Source: Tetrahymena thermophila SB210 (lineage: Eukaryota > Ciliophora > Oligohymenophorea > Hymenostomatida > Tetrahymenidae). Taken from it: a DNA stretch of 64,000 nucleotides. Shown piece after piece: positions 27,549 to 43,026 of this stretch. Made by a program: the position numbers and the translations under genes. Each line of letters opens with the position of its first letter. Position 1 is the first letter of the stretch. Location of the stretch: assembly GCF_000189635.1 (NCBI RefSeq), contig NW_002476209.1, positions 372,001 to 436,000 on the forward strand. Reading direction: 5' to 3'. Below the pieces are notes generated by a model, which was given only the letters and a program-made list of their open reading frames with translations, was not told where the DNA came from and ran no database searches.

Positions 27549-28759
27549 ATATATTTAAATAACCTTAATTATATTTTAAAAATTAAATTATCTAAAATTA
27601 ACTTTTGTGGCCTTTCAATAATTAAAGAAAATAAATAATTTTAATTTAATAAAAATTGTAAATGTAAATTTAATTAAAAATTAGATAAAAAATTTACTCA
27701 CTCAATCTAGCTTTAATATCAAATATATAATATTTCTATCTATATTTAACAAAAATGTCTATTTATTTATATAAATTAAATAAGTAAGTACTTTAATTTA
27801 GATTTAATTTTTATTTATTGTTTAAATTCAGTTATTTGCTTTCTTTTTTAAAATATTAAAGGAAAATTTAAATTAAATTAAAAATTAGAAAATATAAAAT
27901 TTTTAAGGCAAATGATAAAAGATTAATAAAATATTTTAGCTATTTAAAATGTATTAAGATATTTATTTTTAATTTCTGCTAATGCAAATAATTCCTTTGA
28001 ACAATATTAAATTTATCTTGATATACATTCGCTCATATTTTTAAAGCCAATTTATCCAAAAATAAAGCTACTCTCAATTATATTGAGAATTAGAAAGATA
28101 GTTTTGTGAATGTAAAATCAATAGTTTCTAAAAAATTATTTTTAAAATTGAAGATGAAATATCTTTTTTCTAAATTATATTGGCTTATACTATTAATATC
28201 TAGGATAAAACTAAAATTTTTATAATATTAATTAAAATAATCTTAATACCTTTAAAAAATACAACTTGAACATAACCCTGATATTTCTATATCTCTCTAA
28301 CCAACAAGTAGGATTATGTTACTATAATAAAGAGATTTTACTAAAAGGCAGTAGAATCTTTTTTAAAATCCTGTAAAGAGTAATATGTGATTTTGAGAGG
28401 CCCAGAGCTTGCAAAAATTATTAATAACATTGATAATTATTATCAACTTATTAAAAAAAGAAAAATACGAATTATATAAAATAAAAATAATTTCAGTAAA
28501 AAAACTCAAGAAATTTATTTATTATTTAACATTTTTTAATAAGCCCATTATATATATTTATATATATATACTCCACATCTATTTTATAAATTAATTTATC
28601 TACTTTATTTAATACTTAGGGATAGAGAGAAAAAGAGCTGTTATTTAATTTTCATAAAATTTATGTTAATTTAGAATAGAAAAATTAATATATTGATAAA
28701 ATAATATATGTATATTTTTATGTATGTATTATTTATTTCTTAATGTATGTATTCCATAA
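27549..28759. other. Convergent intergenic region with a possible hairpin
   Basis: No coding frame. The stretch 28269-28320 is bounded by AACATAACC and GGATTATGTT, which can pair as a stem with one bulged A, and a T6 run lies ~40 nt downstream (28359 region). This is weak evidence for a small structured transcript. Confidence 0.4.
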
Positions 28760-32734
<3,975 letters not shown>

Positions 32735-33380
32735 TATGCTGGATTGAACGATTTGCTATGCTTTCTATTCTTAAGATAAGTAAATACTTTTTCTCTATCA
32801 ATCAAGTTCTATTTCACACTTTGATAACCTTTTCTATTTTGTCACCTATCTAACCTGCTTTCTTAATACTACTTACTCTTTATTTCTAATCTTCTTAATT
32901 TCTTATTTCCTTTGTATTTCTTATTTCTGTGTGATTTATCAACTATACTTATTTATTGATAAAAAACAACTTTTGATATTAATATGTATAAAGATTTCTT
33001 AAATTAAATTAAAATATGATTAATTCAATATTCATTTTCAATAAAATTTCATTATTATTTCAAACCAAAAAATATATATTCATAAATAGATAAATAAACT
33101 AACAAATAGATTAATTATCACTTTTTGTATTGTTTCAACTCCTAATAAGTTCTTCTTACAATAAAATTGCTAATTTTCATGTTTATTAGACTAAATAATT
33201 TTTTTTCTAAAATTATGCTAAAAAAATTCAAAAATATTTTTTTATTTTTATGATTAAAATAACTCTTTTTTATATTAAAAAAGTTAAAAAAAAATATTTT
33301 TTACTCAATCCACAAAAATTTTGTCTTTTTATATAACTGTAAAGATTCTAAATATATATATTTAAAGAAACATAAATCAA
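32735..33380. other. Intergenic, A+T-rich
   Basis: Contains the upstream region of the kinase gene and the 3' flank of the cysteine-rich membrane protein gene. Nothing else is supported. Confidence 0.6.
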
Positions 33381-35224
33381 TCACAAGTTGATGTTATCTT
33401 TTAAATTAATATCGCTTAAAGGAACTACTGAACTATTTTTAACATTATAAGCATTCATACTATTTTAAGTGTTTATTTGTTTAAGTGTTTTTTCAAATAA
33501 TGAATCTGTTCGTAATTTAGTTTTAGTACCAATGTCTTCATTGTTTAGTTTTTCATGATTTAACGGTTTTATATTACTCCCCATGTTGAATGTTGTAGAG
33601 AGAAATCTGTCTTTAACTGATACTCTAGTTGAGAACTTATTTGAAATTGGTGGGTCATTTTGATCAAAAATTTTTACTTTTTTACTGCTCTTTAAAGCTT
33701 CTTAATTTATTTTAAATTCATTTTAATTTACTTTTGGAATGAATTTCTTTATTAAGAAGTATAGGACAACTGCTGCGAATATAATTGGAAATATTTACAT
33801 CATTATTTATAAAGTAAATAAAACATTTTCACTAATAAGTAAGGAAGGATGATCTTTCTTAGAGTGAGAAAAGCAAATTAAGTACACAACCATGCAAATA
33901 ATTATTACTTTCACTATTTGATGATAAAGATAATAGCTTAAAGCAAAATTTTTTTTTGACAAATGACTCAAGTTTACAATAAGCTAGCACAATTGGACAA
34001 ATAATAATAAAAATATTTGAAGGTTAGGACTTTAAAATGCCATATTTATAATTATAGAATTAATAATTTAAGTCACTAACATGCTCTATTGTATCTTATA
34101 TTCTTAAACTTAACATTTTTTATTTTAAATATTTTTAATATTTATTTAGAGAATAGTATCACTTTAGCTAATACCAAGTAATTTACTGTTCCAGATGATA
34201 TTTGTATAAAAAAAAGTTAGCAAAAATAACTTGTTAATTATTTCTACATAAAATTCATTCCTAAGTTAAAGTCTAAAATTAATGATTTCATATAAGCCAA
34301 AAAGAAGAGTAATATTTCCTTAAAGTAACTAAAATATCATCAACATCCCATTTTTGTTTTTTAACATAAGTTATTTGACTTTTTTATTATTAAAACATTT
34401 AATCTTTTTTAGAGCTAAAAAAAATATTAATAGCCCAAAATAATTGTAGATATTTAGTAGAAATAGAGGACTAAAGTATTTAATCAGCACAAATTTAGGA
34501 TTTCCATAAAATATTAATTTATTATTCAAATCATTTACATTATTCTAAATTATTTAAGGTATAAAGCTACCAAAGTTAAACATTGTTTCACTTAAATATG
34601 AGAATAATTATTGCAGCTAAAGAGGGTATGTAATATTTATGAGTGATAGCGTGCTGATATCCTAAAAAAATGCTACTGTAATTATAAAATAATTAATATT
34701 GAGTTCTAAAATACTTAGAATAAAAGCCAAAGCCAATATAACGAAAGTAGATATTTAACATATTTTGTAAAACCCCTATTGCTCTAGTTATAATTTTAAA
34801 AAATGAATCGATTATTTATAATGTATTTTCTGTGCTATTTATAAAAATATTTACTTGTTGAGCACGAAGGCTAGTATATTTCATTCTAGCAAAAACAAAA
34901 TCCTTCACCAGGGAATTTAGATCTAAACAAATCTCTATTATTTTGGCATTCTAAGCACTAGGATTAAAGATTTCCTGAGCAACTTTTGCACGAATGATGA
35001 CACTTTATGCATAAATTTGAATCAGTATCTAAATAGTAATTGTTTGGGCATTCCTTAACACAAATTAGTAAGTCTTGAATTAAATAATAATCTTTTTGGC
35101 ATTATAAACATGTTTTATTAAGCGTGTATTCATCAACTTTACACTGCAAACAATTAGCTTAGCATTAAATATCAGCTTATAATGTATAAGATAGAAAAAA
35201 TACAAAAATAGCAATTTTTCTCAT
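33381..35224 (-). CDS. Cysteine-rich multi-pass membrane protein
   Basis: Exons 34855-35224 and 33381-34783, intron 34784-34854 (71 nt); 590 aa with the phase closing. The N-terminus MRKIAIFVFFLSYTLQA is a signal peptide. Residues ~18-125 carry CxxC-type spacings repeated several times (NCLQCK, CLQCQK, CVKECPNNYYLD, CIKCHHSCKSC, CLECQ), the pattern of furin-like or growth-factor-receptor cysteine repeats. The cysteine region is followed by about six or seven membrane segments beginning TFVILALAFILSI. A cytosolic tail of ~110 residues, basic and Ser/Asn-rich, ends the protein. Ciliate genomes have many surface proteins of this build. A receptor-like role is plausible but no ligand or signalling domain is visible. 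Confidence 0.82.
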
Positions 35225-35770
35225 TTGTTAAATTTTTAGTATATTATTTATTTTATAAAAATTTACTTTGGCTTAATTAATAACAAAAAATCAAATGGAT
35301 ATTCTTAAATGTAAAGAAACTTATTATTTACATTGATATGTAATAAAAAAATAACAACAGCTAGCTTTTTTAATAAAGCATTACCAAATATTTTTTTACA
35401 AAAATCATACATAAAATACGTTGCCCGAATAAATAATTAATTAACTAATTAATTTAAGCATCTTCTAATAAATATCATTTTTATCATAAGCTAATGTCTT
35501 AAAAAATACAATTTATCTTTTATTTTAAATACTTAATGAAATAAAAATACAAATTTACATTTTAAATCTATTTTTTAAAAAAATATTTTTGTTTTGTAAA
35601 AAACATAGACATAGAAAGAGATAAAAATAATTCATGTTCAATCCTTTTTAATTATTTTTTATATGCATTACTTAAAGTTTGCATGCCAAAAAATACAAAA
35701 GCTAAAAATAAAGGTTTTGAATGTAAAAAATAGAAGCAATTAATAAAATTAATTTATTATTAAAACTCTT
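35225..35770. other. Intergenic, A+T-rich
   Basis: Separates two same-strand genes. No supported feature. Confidence 0.6.
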
Positions 35771-36751
35771 TCAGTCGTCGTGATGATTCTTTTTTTATCC
35801 TCCAATTCTTCTACCTTTTTATGTGCTTCTAGAACTCATGAATAAATAAGCACAGAAAACAACTGAAACTATGATGATAATAGCTAAAAAGATGTAGAGT
35901 ATCTACATTATGAGAGAATAGTTTTAAGTAAATTTGTCAAATGGGTTTTTGAATTCATTTTTTCTTGTTTTGGTTTATTCATTAAGAGGAGTAATAGCTG
36001 GACCAAAAATATAGGAACTTGGTAAAAAATTCCAACAAACAGGCTTGAAATTTATCTAAAATGATTCGAAGTTATCTGCATAAAACTAATAAAACCACTC
36101 CTCATAATCTTGGTAATCATTAACCTCATGACCTAACAATTTGCAGAAATCTGTCTTTTGAGATACTATCTAATGCAATTTAGAGCATAATATATCTTAG
36201 CGAGAGCAAACTTTAAGTAATTAGGTATTTTAATCGATAATAAAATAATCGTTTTTGCATTATTCATAAATTGATTCGCATTAAGGAGCACATAAACCCT
36301 TTCTAAATCCTAAACCTACATCCCCATCGCAATCATAGCATATGAGTTTTTATAAAACCTATTAGCAATCTAAACTTAAATCTTAATTATTATAAACCTA
36401 CCTGTAAAATCTATTTATATTAAAATGATCATATGTAACTTAAACCTAAAAATATAATAAAAATATTTACTGTATTCTAAGCTAGTTAAAGTTGTCGTTT
36501 GTACAGCAAGTTCTCGAAGAGTAGTCAGTACAAAAGTCTGCGAATTTGACATCGTTGACTTTGGTAGTGTTATATTTTAATTTATGTAAAGGAGAATTAG
36601 CTGTGCAATTTTAAGTATTAGTAATGTTTTTCATTTGCTATCTAACCTCAAATGGTATTTCATTATTATATATAGTAAAAGGAAATTCTAATTTTTATGA
36701 AGCTAAAGTGCCTACAATTACTAATGTAATTAAAATCAAAAGCTTAGCCAT
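35771..36751 (-). CDS. Secreted-type cysteine-rich single-pass membrane protein
   Basis: ATG at 36749-36751, TGA at 35771-35773. Read straight through it gives 326 aa; removing a probable 69-nt intron (36402-36470) gives 303 aa. The intron is a multiple of three and contains no TGA, so both forms stay in frame. The N-terminus is a signal peptide (MAKLLILITLVIVGTLAS) and a single strong membrane helix lies near the C-terminus (QILYIFLAIIIIVSVVFCAY), ending in a short basic/His-Asp tail. The ectodomain holds an ordered cysteine set: SRTCCTND, LICYDCDGDVG, GLCAPQCESIYEQC, VCSRQDILCSKL, FCKLLG. This resembles folate-receptor-like cysteine domains (CCT ... C..CDGDVG), but I recall that family only approximately. 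Confidence 0.75.
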
Positions 36752-37503
36752 TTTCTATTTCTTTGCTCGTAAAAACGTATTTTTTTAGAATGATTTTAAA
36801 ATGTGTTTTTTCTTCTTTTTGCTTGCTTGATTGTTTGTTTTTTTGTTTATTTATTTATTTAATTTAATTAATTATTTATTTATTCTTTTTTAATTTGAAT
36901 TAATTCTTTAGTTTTTTTTTCTACTTATATTTTTTGGGTGATTTAAATTTTTAACAATATCTTTAGAACTAGCTCATACCTTAAGAATAAATTTTCAATA
37001 TTTTATTTTTAAGTAATTGCTTCTTCAATTCTTTTGTTAAATATTATTAATTCGAAGAACATTCAATTATAAATTACATACAAACAAATAGAAATTTCAT
37101 GTTATAAAAACCTAAGTAACTAAAAATCTCTAAATAAATATAATAAGATTTCATTACACGTAATTAGAAATGAATTGACCATCATTAATTAAACATCTGT
37201 AAAACATTTGTATGATTTTAAATAAATCTAAAAATAGAACTAATTAATTACCTATTTCAAATCGAATCTCAGTAAAGATTTAGAACAAGTTTTATTAAAA
37301 TAATAATACTTTAAAAATAAGAAATCTACCACTTACTGTTTAAGTAAATAAAAAAATAAATACAATTCTTTTAATTTTTAAATTATGTGTAAAATATTTA
37401 ATTAAAAAAATAAGGTCTATTTTATGATATATTAAACTTAAATTATATGGACTAGATTTAAGAAATTTGTTAGTATTTTTTTAAAAACAAATCAGAAAAG
37501 CAA
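36752..37503. other. Intergenic, A+T-rich
   Basis: Pyrimidine-rich T-G repeats (TTTGCTTGCTTGATTGTTTG near 36820) lie just upstream of the membrane-protein gene. No coding or RNA feature supported. Confidence 0.5.
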
Positions 37504-38684
37504 TCATTAAGATAAAAACTTAAATAAGCCTTCCACACCAGTAGATTTTAATGCATCTTCAGCTTCTTTTTCAAACTAATTTCCTGAAATAAGCTTTTAT
37601 TAAAATAATTATTATAAACTAACTTTTTATTTTTATTGTTAAAATAATTTACGATTCTCTTCAAATTAACAAGTTTTGTAAAATTATGAGGGAAGAAGTT
37701 AATATAATTATTTTAGATATTCATCAGCTAAAGTTTTTAACATTTTTCAATCTAAATACAAAAAATATTTTTTAAACATGTTGCTATAAGTTTAAAACTT
37801 ACATCTTCAGGTAATTCAACTATATTATTGTAGGAAATATCTAATCTTTAAAGCTCTGGGAGATTTACAATCAAATGAATTGAAGTTAATTTATTTTTAG
37901 ATAGATTTAATTCTACTAAGTTAGGAAGACTGAATAATTTATCACTGATAACATCATTTGTCAAACCACACTCGGCCAATTGTACTACTCTTAAATTTAC
38001 CAAATTTCCTATTGCAATTGAAAATATATTTAATACGATTAAACAAAGTTAATTTACCTATTGCATCAGGAATTTCTTTTAACATATTTTGGGATGCTAC
38101 TAAAGTTTTTAAATTAGAAACTTCAAATATTTTTGGGCTTAACTCAGTAGTATTTGATTTTTGAATGCTTAGGAATCCATTTTTTAAAGCAGTTGCTAAC
38201 TTTTATTCAAGAGCTAATTAGTTATATATGTTGAAATATTTTATGAGAATTTTTAAACTAATATTTGTAAAAATTACTTTCAGAATAAACTAACACAGAT
38301 TTATTTTCTTCACTTGCCTTCTATTCCTATTAGGTGATTTATTGTTATTCAGTGCCGGTTTAAGCACTTTCTTTCTTTTCATCTCTCCTCTTAAAAGCCT
38401 AATCTATTTAGTCTGTAGTAAGACCTAATTGATAAAAAAGAATTATTAAAAGCATACTATTTATATGATATAATCATCAATCAATTACCTCTTTTTCTCA
38501 GAAAAACTCTTTTATTAATATCTGAAAATTTCTAAACTTCAGGCTGCATCAAAAAACGATAAGCAACTTCTATTTACTTCTCATTTTCAAGGATTTTTTT
38601 TTCCTCTTCAGCTTTTTTATCTTCTTCTTCTTTTTCTAACTATTCTTTAGTTTTTTTTGGCTCCTTTTTCTTAAAGAAAGGCAT
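37504..38684 (-). CDS. Pex14-N-like domain fused to leucine-rich repeats
   Basis: Six exons: 38489-38684, 38278-38424, 38058-38213, 37803-38008, 37653-37751 and 37504-37593. The five introns are 64, 64, 49, 51 and 59 nt, and the frame closes at 297 aa. Residues 1-36 are a highly charged Lys/Glu helix. Residues 40-76 read VAYRFLMQPEVQKF, then KRVFLRKRGLTTDQIDQAF, closely matching the N-terminal helical bundle of peroxin Pex14. The two pocket phenylalanines (Phe44, Phe61) are 17 apart, the same spacing as Phe35/Phe52 in human PEX14. Residues ~115-270 are about five leucine-rich repeats (for example LVELNLSKNKL, LQRLDISYNNI). The tail GNQFEKEAEDAL is a common LRR end. There is no membrane segment. 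Pex14 normally docks peroxisomal import receptors; the role of this fusion is unknown. Confidence 0.82.
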
Positions 38685-40830
38685 TTTAAGGTATCTATTA
38701 CTATAAATTTATTAACTATCTTATTATTTAAAGAATATATTTTTTATATAAATTATGAATAAAATTTTTTTTTTACTTCAGATTCTTTAAATTTACGAAT
38801 CTTCATAACATATTAGATGCATAATATTACGTATTACATAAACAGCAATAATTATCGTCATTTTAGTATCCAATCCTTTTTGAACACATTAAAGCATTAT
38901 CATTTTTTTTCTTCTAATATTCTTAGAAGTTTTTGTATGAATTTTCTTAGAATTATTCTAATCCTAGAAGTAAAAAATCGATTATCTTGTTGAAACAATT
39001 TTAATATATCCTTAAAATGTAATTATCTTTAAAAAAATCCATATAATTATCTCTAAATAATGAATTTTTTAATATTTACTATTCATCATAATTAAAAAAA
39101 TTATCTTTTAATATCATTAATTTTTTTTAAAATTATTTTGATGATAATTTTTTTCTTTTTTCATAAAAATATTTTTTATATTATTCATTTTTCAAATTTA
39201 TTTTTATATAATTTTACTTAAATAAATGAATTAAATTCCTAATAATTTTTATACATATTTATTAAATCAAAAACAAATAAATTTTTTTGAATCTTTAATA
39301 ATTAAAGGTATAAATATATTTTTCATTTTAAATTTAGAATCGATTAATTTATATAAAAATATTATTTAAATATGCTTAAATAATTTTATAATTAATAACA
39401 TATCAAATAATTCCTCTATATTTTAAATATTAATAATTATTTTTTAATTAACTAAAATATATTCAATTTAAAGATAATTTAAGCAATTAGCTTGTTTGCT
39501 TGCTTGATTTTAACTTTTTTAATTTGGATTTGTTTTAGAAGTTTAGTAAATTGTGAATCTAAAGTTTCTAAGATATTTTTTTTGACAAATAAATTTTTTA
39601 TTTAAAATAAGCAAATACGTTATTAATAATTGTAAATCAAATGAAAAAATTATTAAGCTTTTAAAAGTTATCTATCACTTGAATTCAATTATACTGATTG
39701 ATTATTGTAATTAGGGAAAAATATTCTTAGTGGAATTCGGATAGGTGTTTGAAAAAATAAAAATCATAAATTAATAAAAAACAAGTTAAAAAGGAAAAAA
39801 TATAAATTTAATTTTTCATTCAAAATTAAAACAAGACATTTTTTTGATGTATTTCACAATAGTTTAATCATATAAGTTTTCATTTTAGATTTGCTTTGAA
39901 AAATTGCTTAACAAACTCTAAAATTCAAAGCATATTCAATATGTTACTTAGATCATTGAATTATTTTTTTTATTTGGTATTCTATTTTATTAGATAGATA
40001 AATTTAAAGTAATCAAACATATTTAGATTACTCGAAAAATTCTTATGCAAATTGAATATTAATATTTTGTTAATCTATTAAAGCTTTAAGATAATTTAGA
40101 ATGATTATTGTTTATTGCTTTTATATTGTCTAGAATAATTTTTTTTCATCTATTTTTAAATTTTTTATAAGCTATAGAAAGAATTACTACTATTATAGAT
40201 AATAAAAATTTCAATTTTTAATATCAAAAAAAAATCAATAATAGATCAAGTGATCAAGTTTAACTTGAGATAGATGCTTGAAAGGAAAAATTATTAAGCC
40301 AAAGCATTACCACATAAGCTCTACTAGACTCTTAATAAAAATAAATAGAGGGTTATGTATTTTTATACCACATCTAACTAGATTTAAATTAGAAATCTTA
40401 AGTTAAGCTTTACAGGTTACGGGGATGTTAAATATCCGAAAAATGATACTTTAGCTTTTTATAAAAGTAGTAGTATGATGTAATTATAAAAATGATTATA
40501 TAAATTTTATTTGATATTATGGCGGATTTAATTAAGAGTATCGATTGAGATTAAGACCAAATTATAAAATAGAAGTTAGTTAGATATATTTTATCTATGA
40601 AATCAAATAAATAAATAAAAATATGGGTAACCTTTTCTATTCTATGAGAGCTATATATATATATATTTGTTTGAAAACTAGAGATAAGATTTAGGGTAAA
40701 TAAAAACTTTATATTTTGAAAATATAAGACTATAATAAATATATTTATATTTATTTGCTTTAAAGAATATTTTCTTAACAAAAAAACATTCAATTTCGCA
40801 TTCTAGTTCCTTAGGTAAAAACATTTCAAA
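38685..40830. other. Divergent intergenic region
   Basis: 2.1 kb between two genes transcribed apart. Mostly A+T-rich with no supported frame. The part 40255-40460 is less A+T-rich and is described separately. Confidence 0.55.
40255..40460 (+). ncRNA. Candidate structured non-coding RNA
   Basis: This ~200-nt segment is visibly less A+T-rich than its flanks and has no coding frame. TAACTTGAGA (40261-40270) can pair with TCTTAAGTTA (40396-40405) over ten positions with one G-U. Inside, ATGCTT and AAGCAT near 40274-40310 can pair, and CGGGGAT/ATATCCG near 40423-40440 form an imperfect hairpin. A T5 run follows at about 40456. I could not match it to tRNA, 5S, U1-U6, U3, SRP, RNase P or ciliate telomerase RNA. 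Strand is assumed. Confidence 0.25.
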
Positions 40831-42788
40831 ATGAACAATTTCTTTAGATTTGGATAGAGAATTTTTGCAAACTCCTCTAGATGTACTAAGATTTTAGGAT
40901 TTGCTTCCCTTGTATGCCTTGAAAGATTTTACAATCTCCATCAAAAAGCTCAAGCATACAATTCTACTCCCTTTGATGCAAAACTTAAAGAGCAATATCA
41001 TCGTTAAATCCCCGAATTGGATAACTTCTTGTAAATATATATAATCTGAAATACTTTATCATTTAATTACTTAATTTAATATTAGCTCTAATGTCGTTCT
41101 CTTTTCAGGAAATGCTAATCACGATTTAGCTGATGGTAATTTACCATTTCTTAAATATATTGCTCTGAAAGATTATATTTCAATTATTTTAAATGTTAGA
41201 AATTGCTAAGATTTTGGGTATCAAGTTAGGTGACTGCTAAGTTAGTAGATTTGCAGATGGTGAAGTTGCAATTTCAGTAAACTATTTATTTAGAGACATT
41301 TATTTGTATTTATTGATTCATTATTAATTTTTGATAAATTAACTATCAATAATTCAGTGTTCATGAAAGGAAAATTAAATTAAATTTATAAAAACAGATT
41401 AATGAAAGTGTCAGAGGAAAGGATATCTATGTTGTACAAGTAATTAGCTGATTGATTATGTTTATAAATTAAAACAATTTTAAATTCATTTAATTAAAAT
41501 TTTAATTTTTTGGTATATTTTTCATAATTAAATATTTAAAATAGCCTACTTGCACTCCAGTTAATGAAAATTTAATGGAATTATTGCTCTTAGTTTCTAC
41601 TTTGAGAAGAGCCTCTGCAAGAAAGATTAACGTTCTTGTTCCCTATTATGGTTATTCTCGTTAGGTAAATTTTTTAATTTTAATCATCAAATTTTTAGAA
41701 TAAGGGATAAGAAAAAATCTTTATTTAGTTATATAGGTTCCTGATAGATTAAAAGCTAATAAATTAAAAACGAATTTTACGATCTATATTATTATTTGAT
41801 ATAAATAAATTAAATATAAACTTATTTTTCATTTAAAATAGGATAGAAAAACTGCCCCTAGAGTTCCAATTAGTGCAGCTGATGTAGCTAGACTTTTAGA
41901 AACTGTAGGAGTTGATAGAGTTATTAGTATTGATCTCCATTGTGGTTAAATTCAAGGTTTCTTTGGTCCCAGAGTTCCTGTCGATAACTTGGAAGTAATT
42001 ATAAAAATAATAAATATTATAATTGCTAGATTTTATATTTTTATTATAGAAAAAATTCGACTGTTCTTACTTAAAAAAATTCTATAATATCTTTTAATTA
42101 AAAAATAGGCAAATGTTGTAGCTTTGAATTATTTTGTTTAATAAGGTAACATAAATTTATCTAACACTGTTATTGTAAGTCCTGATGCTGGTGGTGTCGC
42201 AAGAGCTAAAAAATTCTAAGAATTATTCAATAAAAAAACTGGTTAAGAGTGCACTCTTGCTATGATTATCAAATAAAGAGAAGCTCCTGGTAAGATTGCC
42301 TAAATGAATTTAGTAGGTTAAGTAGAAGGAAAGCATGCAATTATTATTGATGATATGATAGACACAGCTGTAAATAAATAAATAAAAATATATATTTGAT
42401 AATAAATTGTTTTTTTGCTATTTATAAATAAATAGGGTACTTTATGCGAAGCTGCAAAAACTATTAAGAGTTTTGGTGCTGTTGGTGTTAGTGCATTTGC
42501 TACACACGGACTTTTCTCTGGTAATGCATTTAACAATATCAGAAACTCTGTCCTTGAAAATATTGTCGTTACTAACACAACTCCTAAGAAACCTGGTGAG
42601 GAAAATATTGACAAGATTACTCGTCTTTCTGTTGGTAAAAAATTTATAAATTTATCAAATATTTAATAATTTAATTTTTAATTTACAAATAATTAGCTCC
42701 TCTTTTGGCTGAAACCATCTACAGAGTTCAAAAGAAATAATCTGTTGCTGATTTATTCAATTTAAAGCCTGCTGACAAAAGACAATGA
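40831..42788 (+). CDS. Ribose-phosphate pyrophosphokinase (PRPP synthetase)
   Basis: Makes PRPP from ribose 5-phosphate and ATP for nucleotide synthesis. Nine exons: 40831-41030, 41086-41135, 41200-41276, 41398-41439, 41545-41664, 41842-41994, 42109-42369, 42436-42634 and 42697-42788. Together they give 397 aa with every phase matching. Family blocks appear in order: [54 protein letters not shown], the metal-binding [26 protein letters not shown] and the PRPP loop [13 protein letters not shown]. The C-terminal domain continues through FATHGLFSG and VVTNTTP. Residues 1-~67 are an extra N-terminal segment, basic with one hydrophobic stretch ([13 protein letters not shown]), which could be an organelle targeting or anchor sequence. 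This is the most intron-dense gene here (8 introns). Confidence 0.95.
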
Positions 42789-43026
42789 TAAAAAATAGAA
42801 AAAAATTTCAATCTTTATTAAAATGTTATTTGCATTTATTTTATATGTTTTAGCATTTTATCTTTTTTAAAAAGTTTAAACTTGCTTTAAAATTTATTTC
42901 TAAAATAAAATAAATAAATAAATTGTTAATTTTAAATTTTATATTTTTATTATAATAAGAATTATTTTTATTTTTAAATTGTATAAAAATTACACTTGAA
43001 TAGCATGAAATAAAAATAATAAATAT

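Noticed and set aside
40551-40793. Minus-strand 80-codon frame upstream of the PRPP synthetase gene
   Set aside because: No motif, and it lies in the likely promoter region of that gene.
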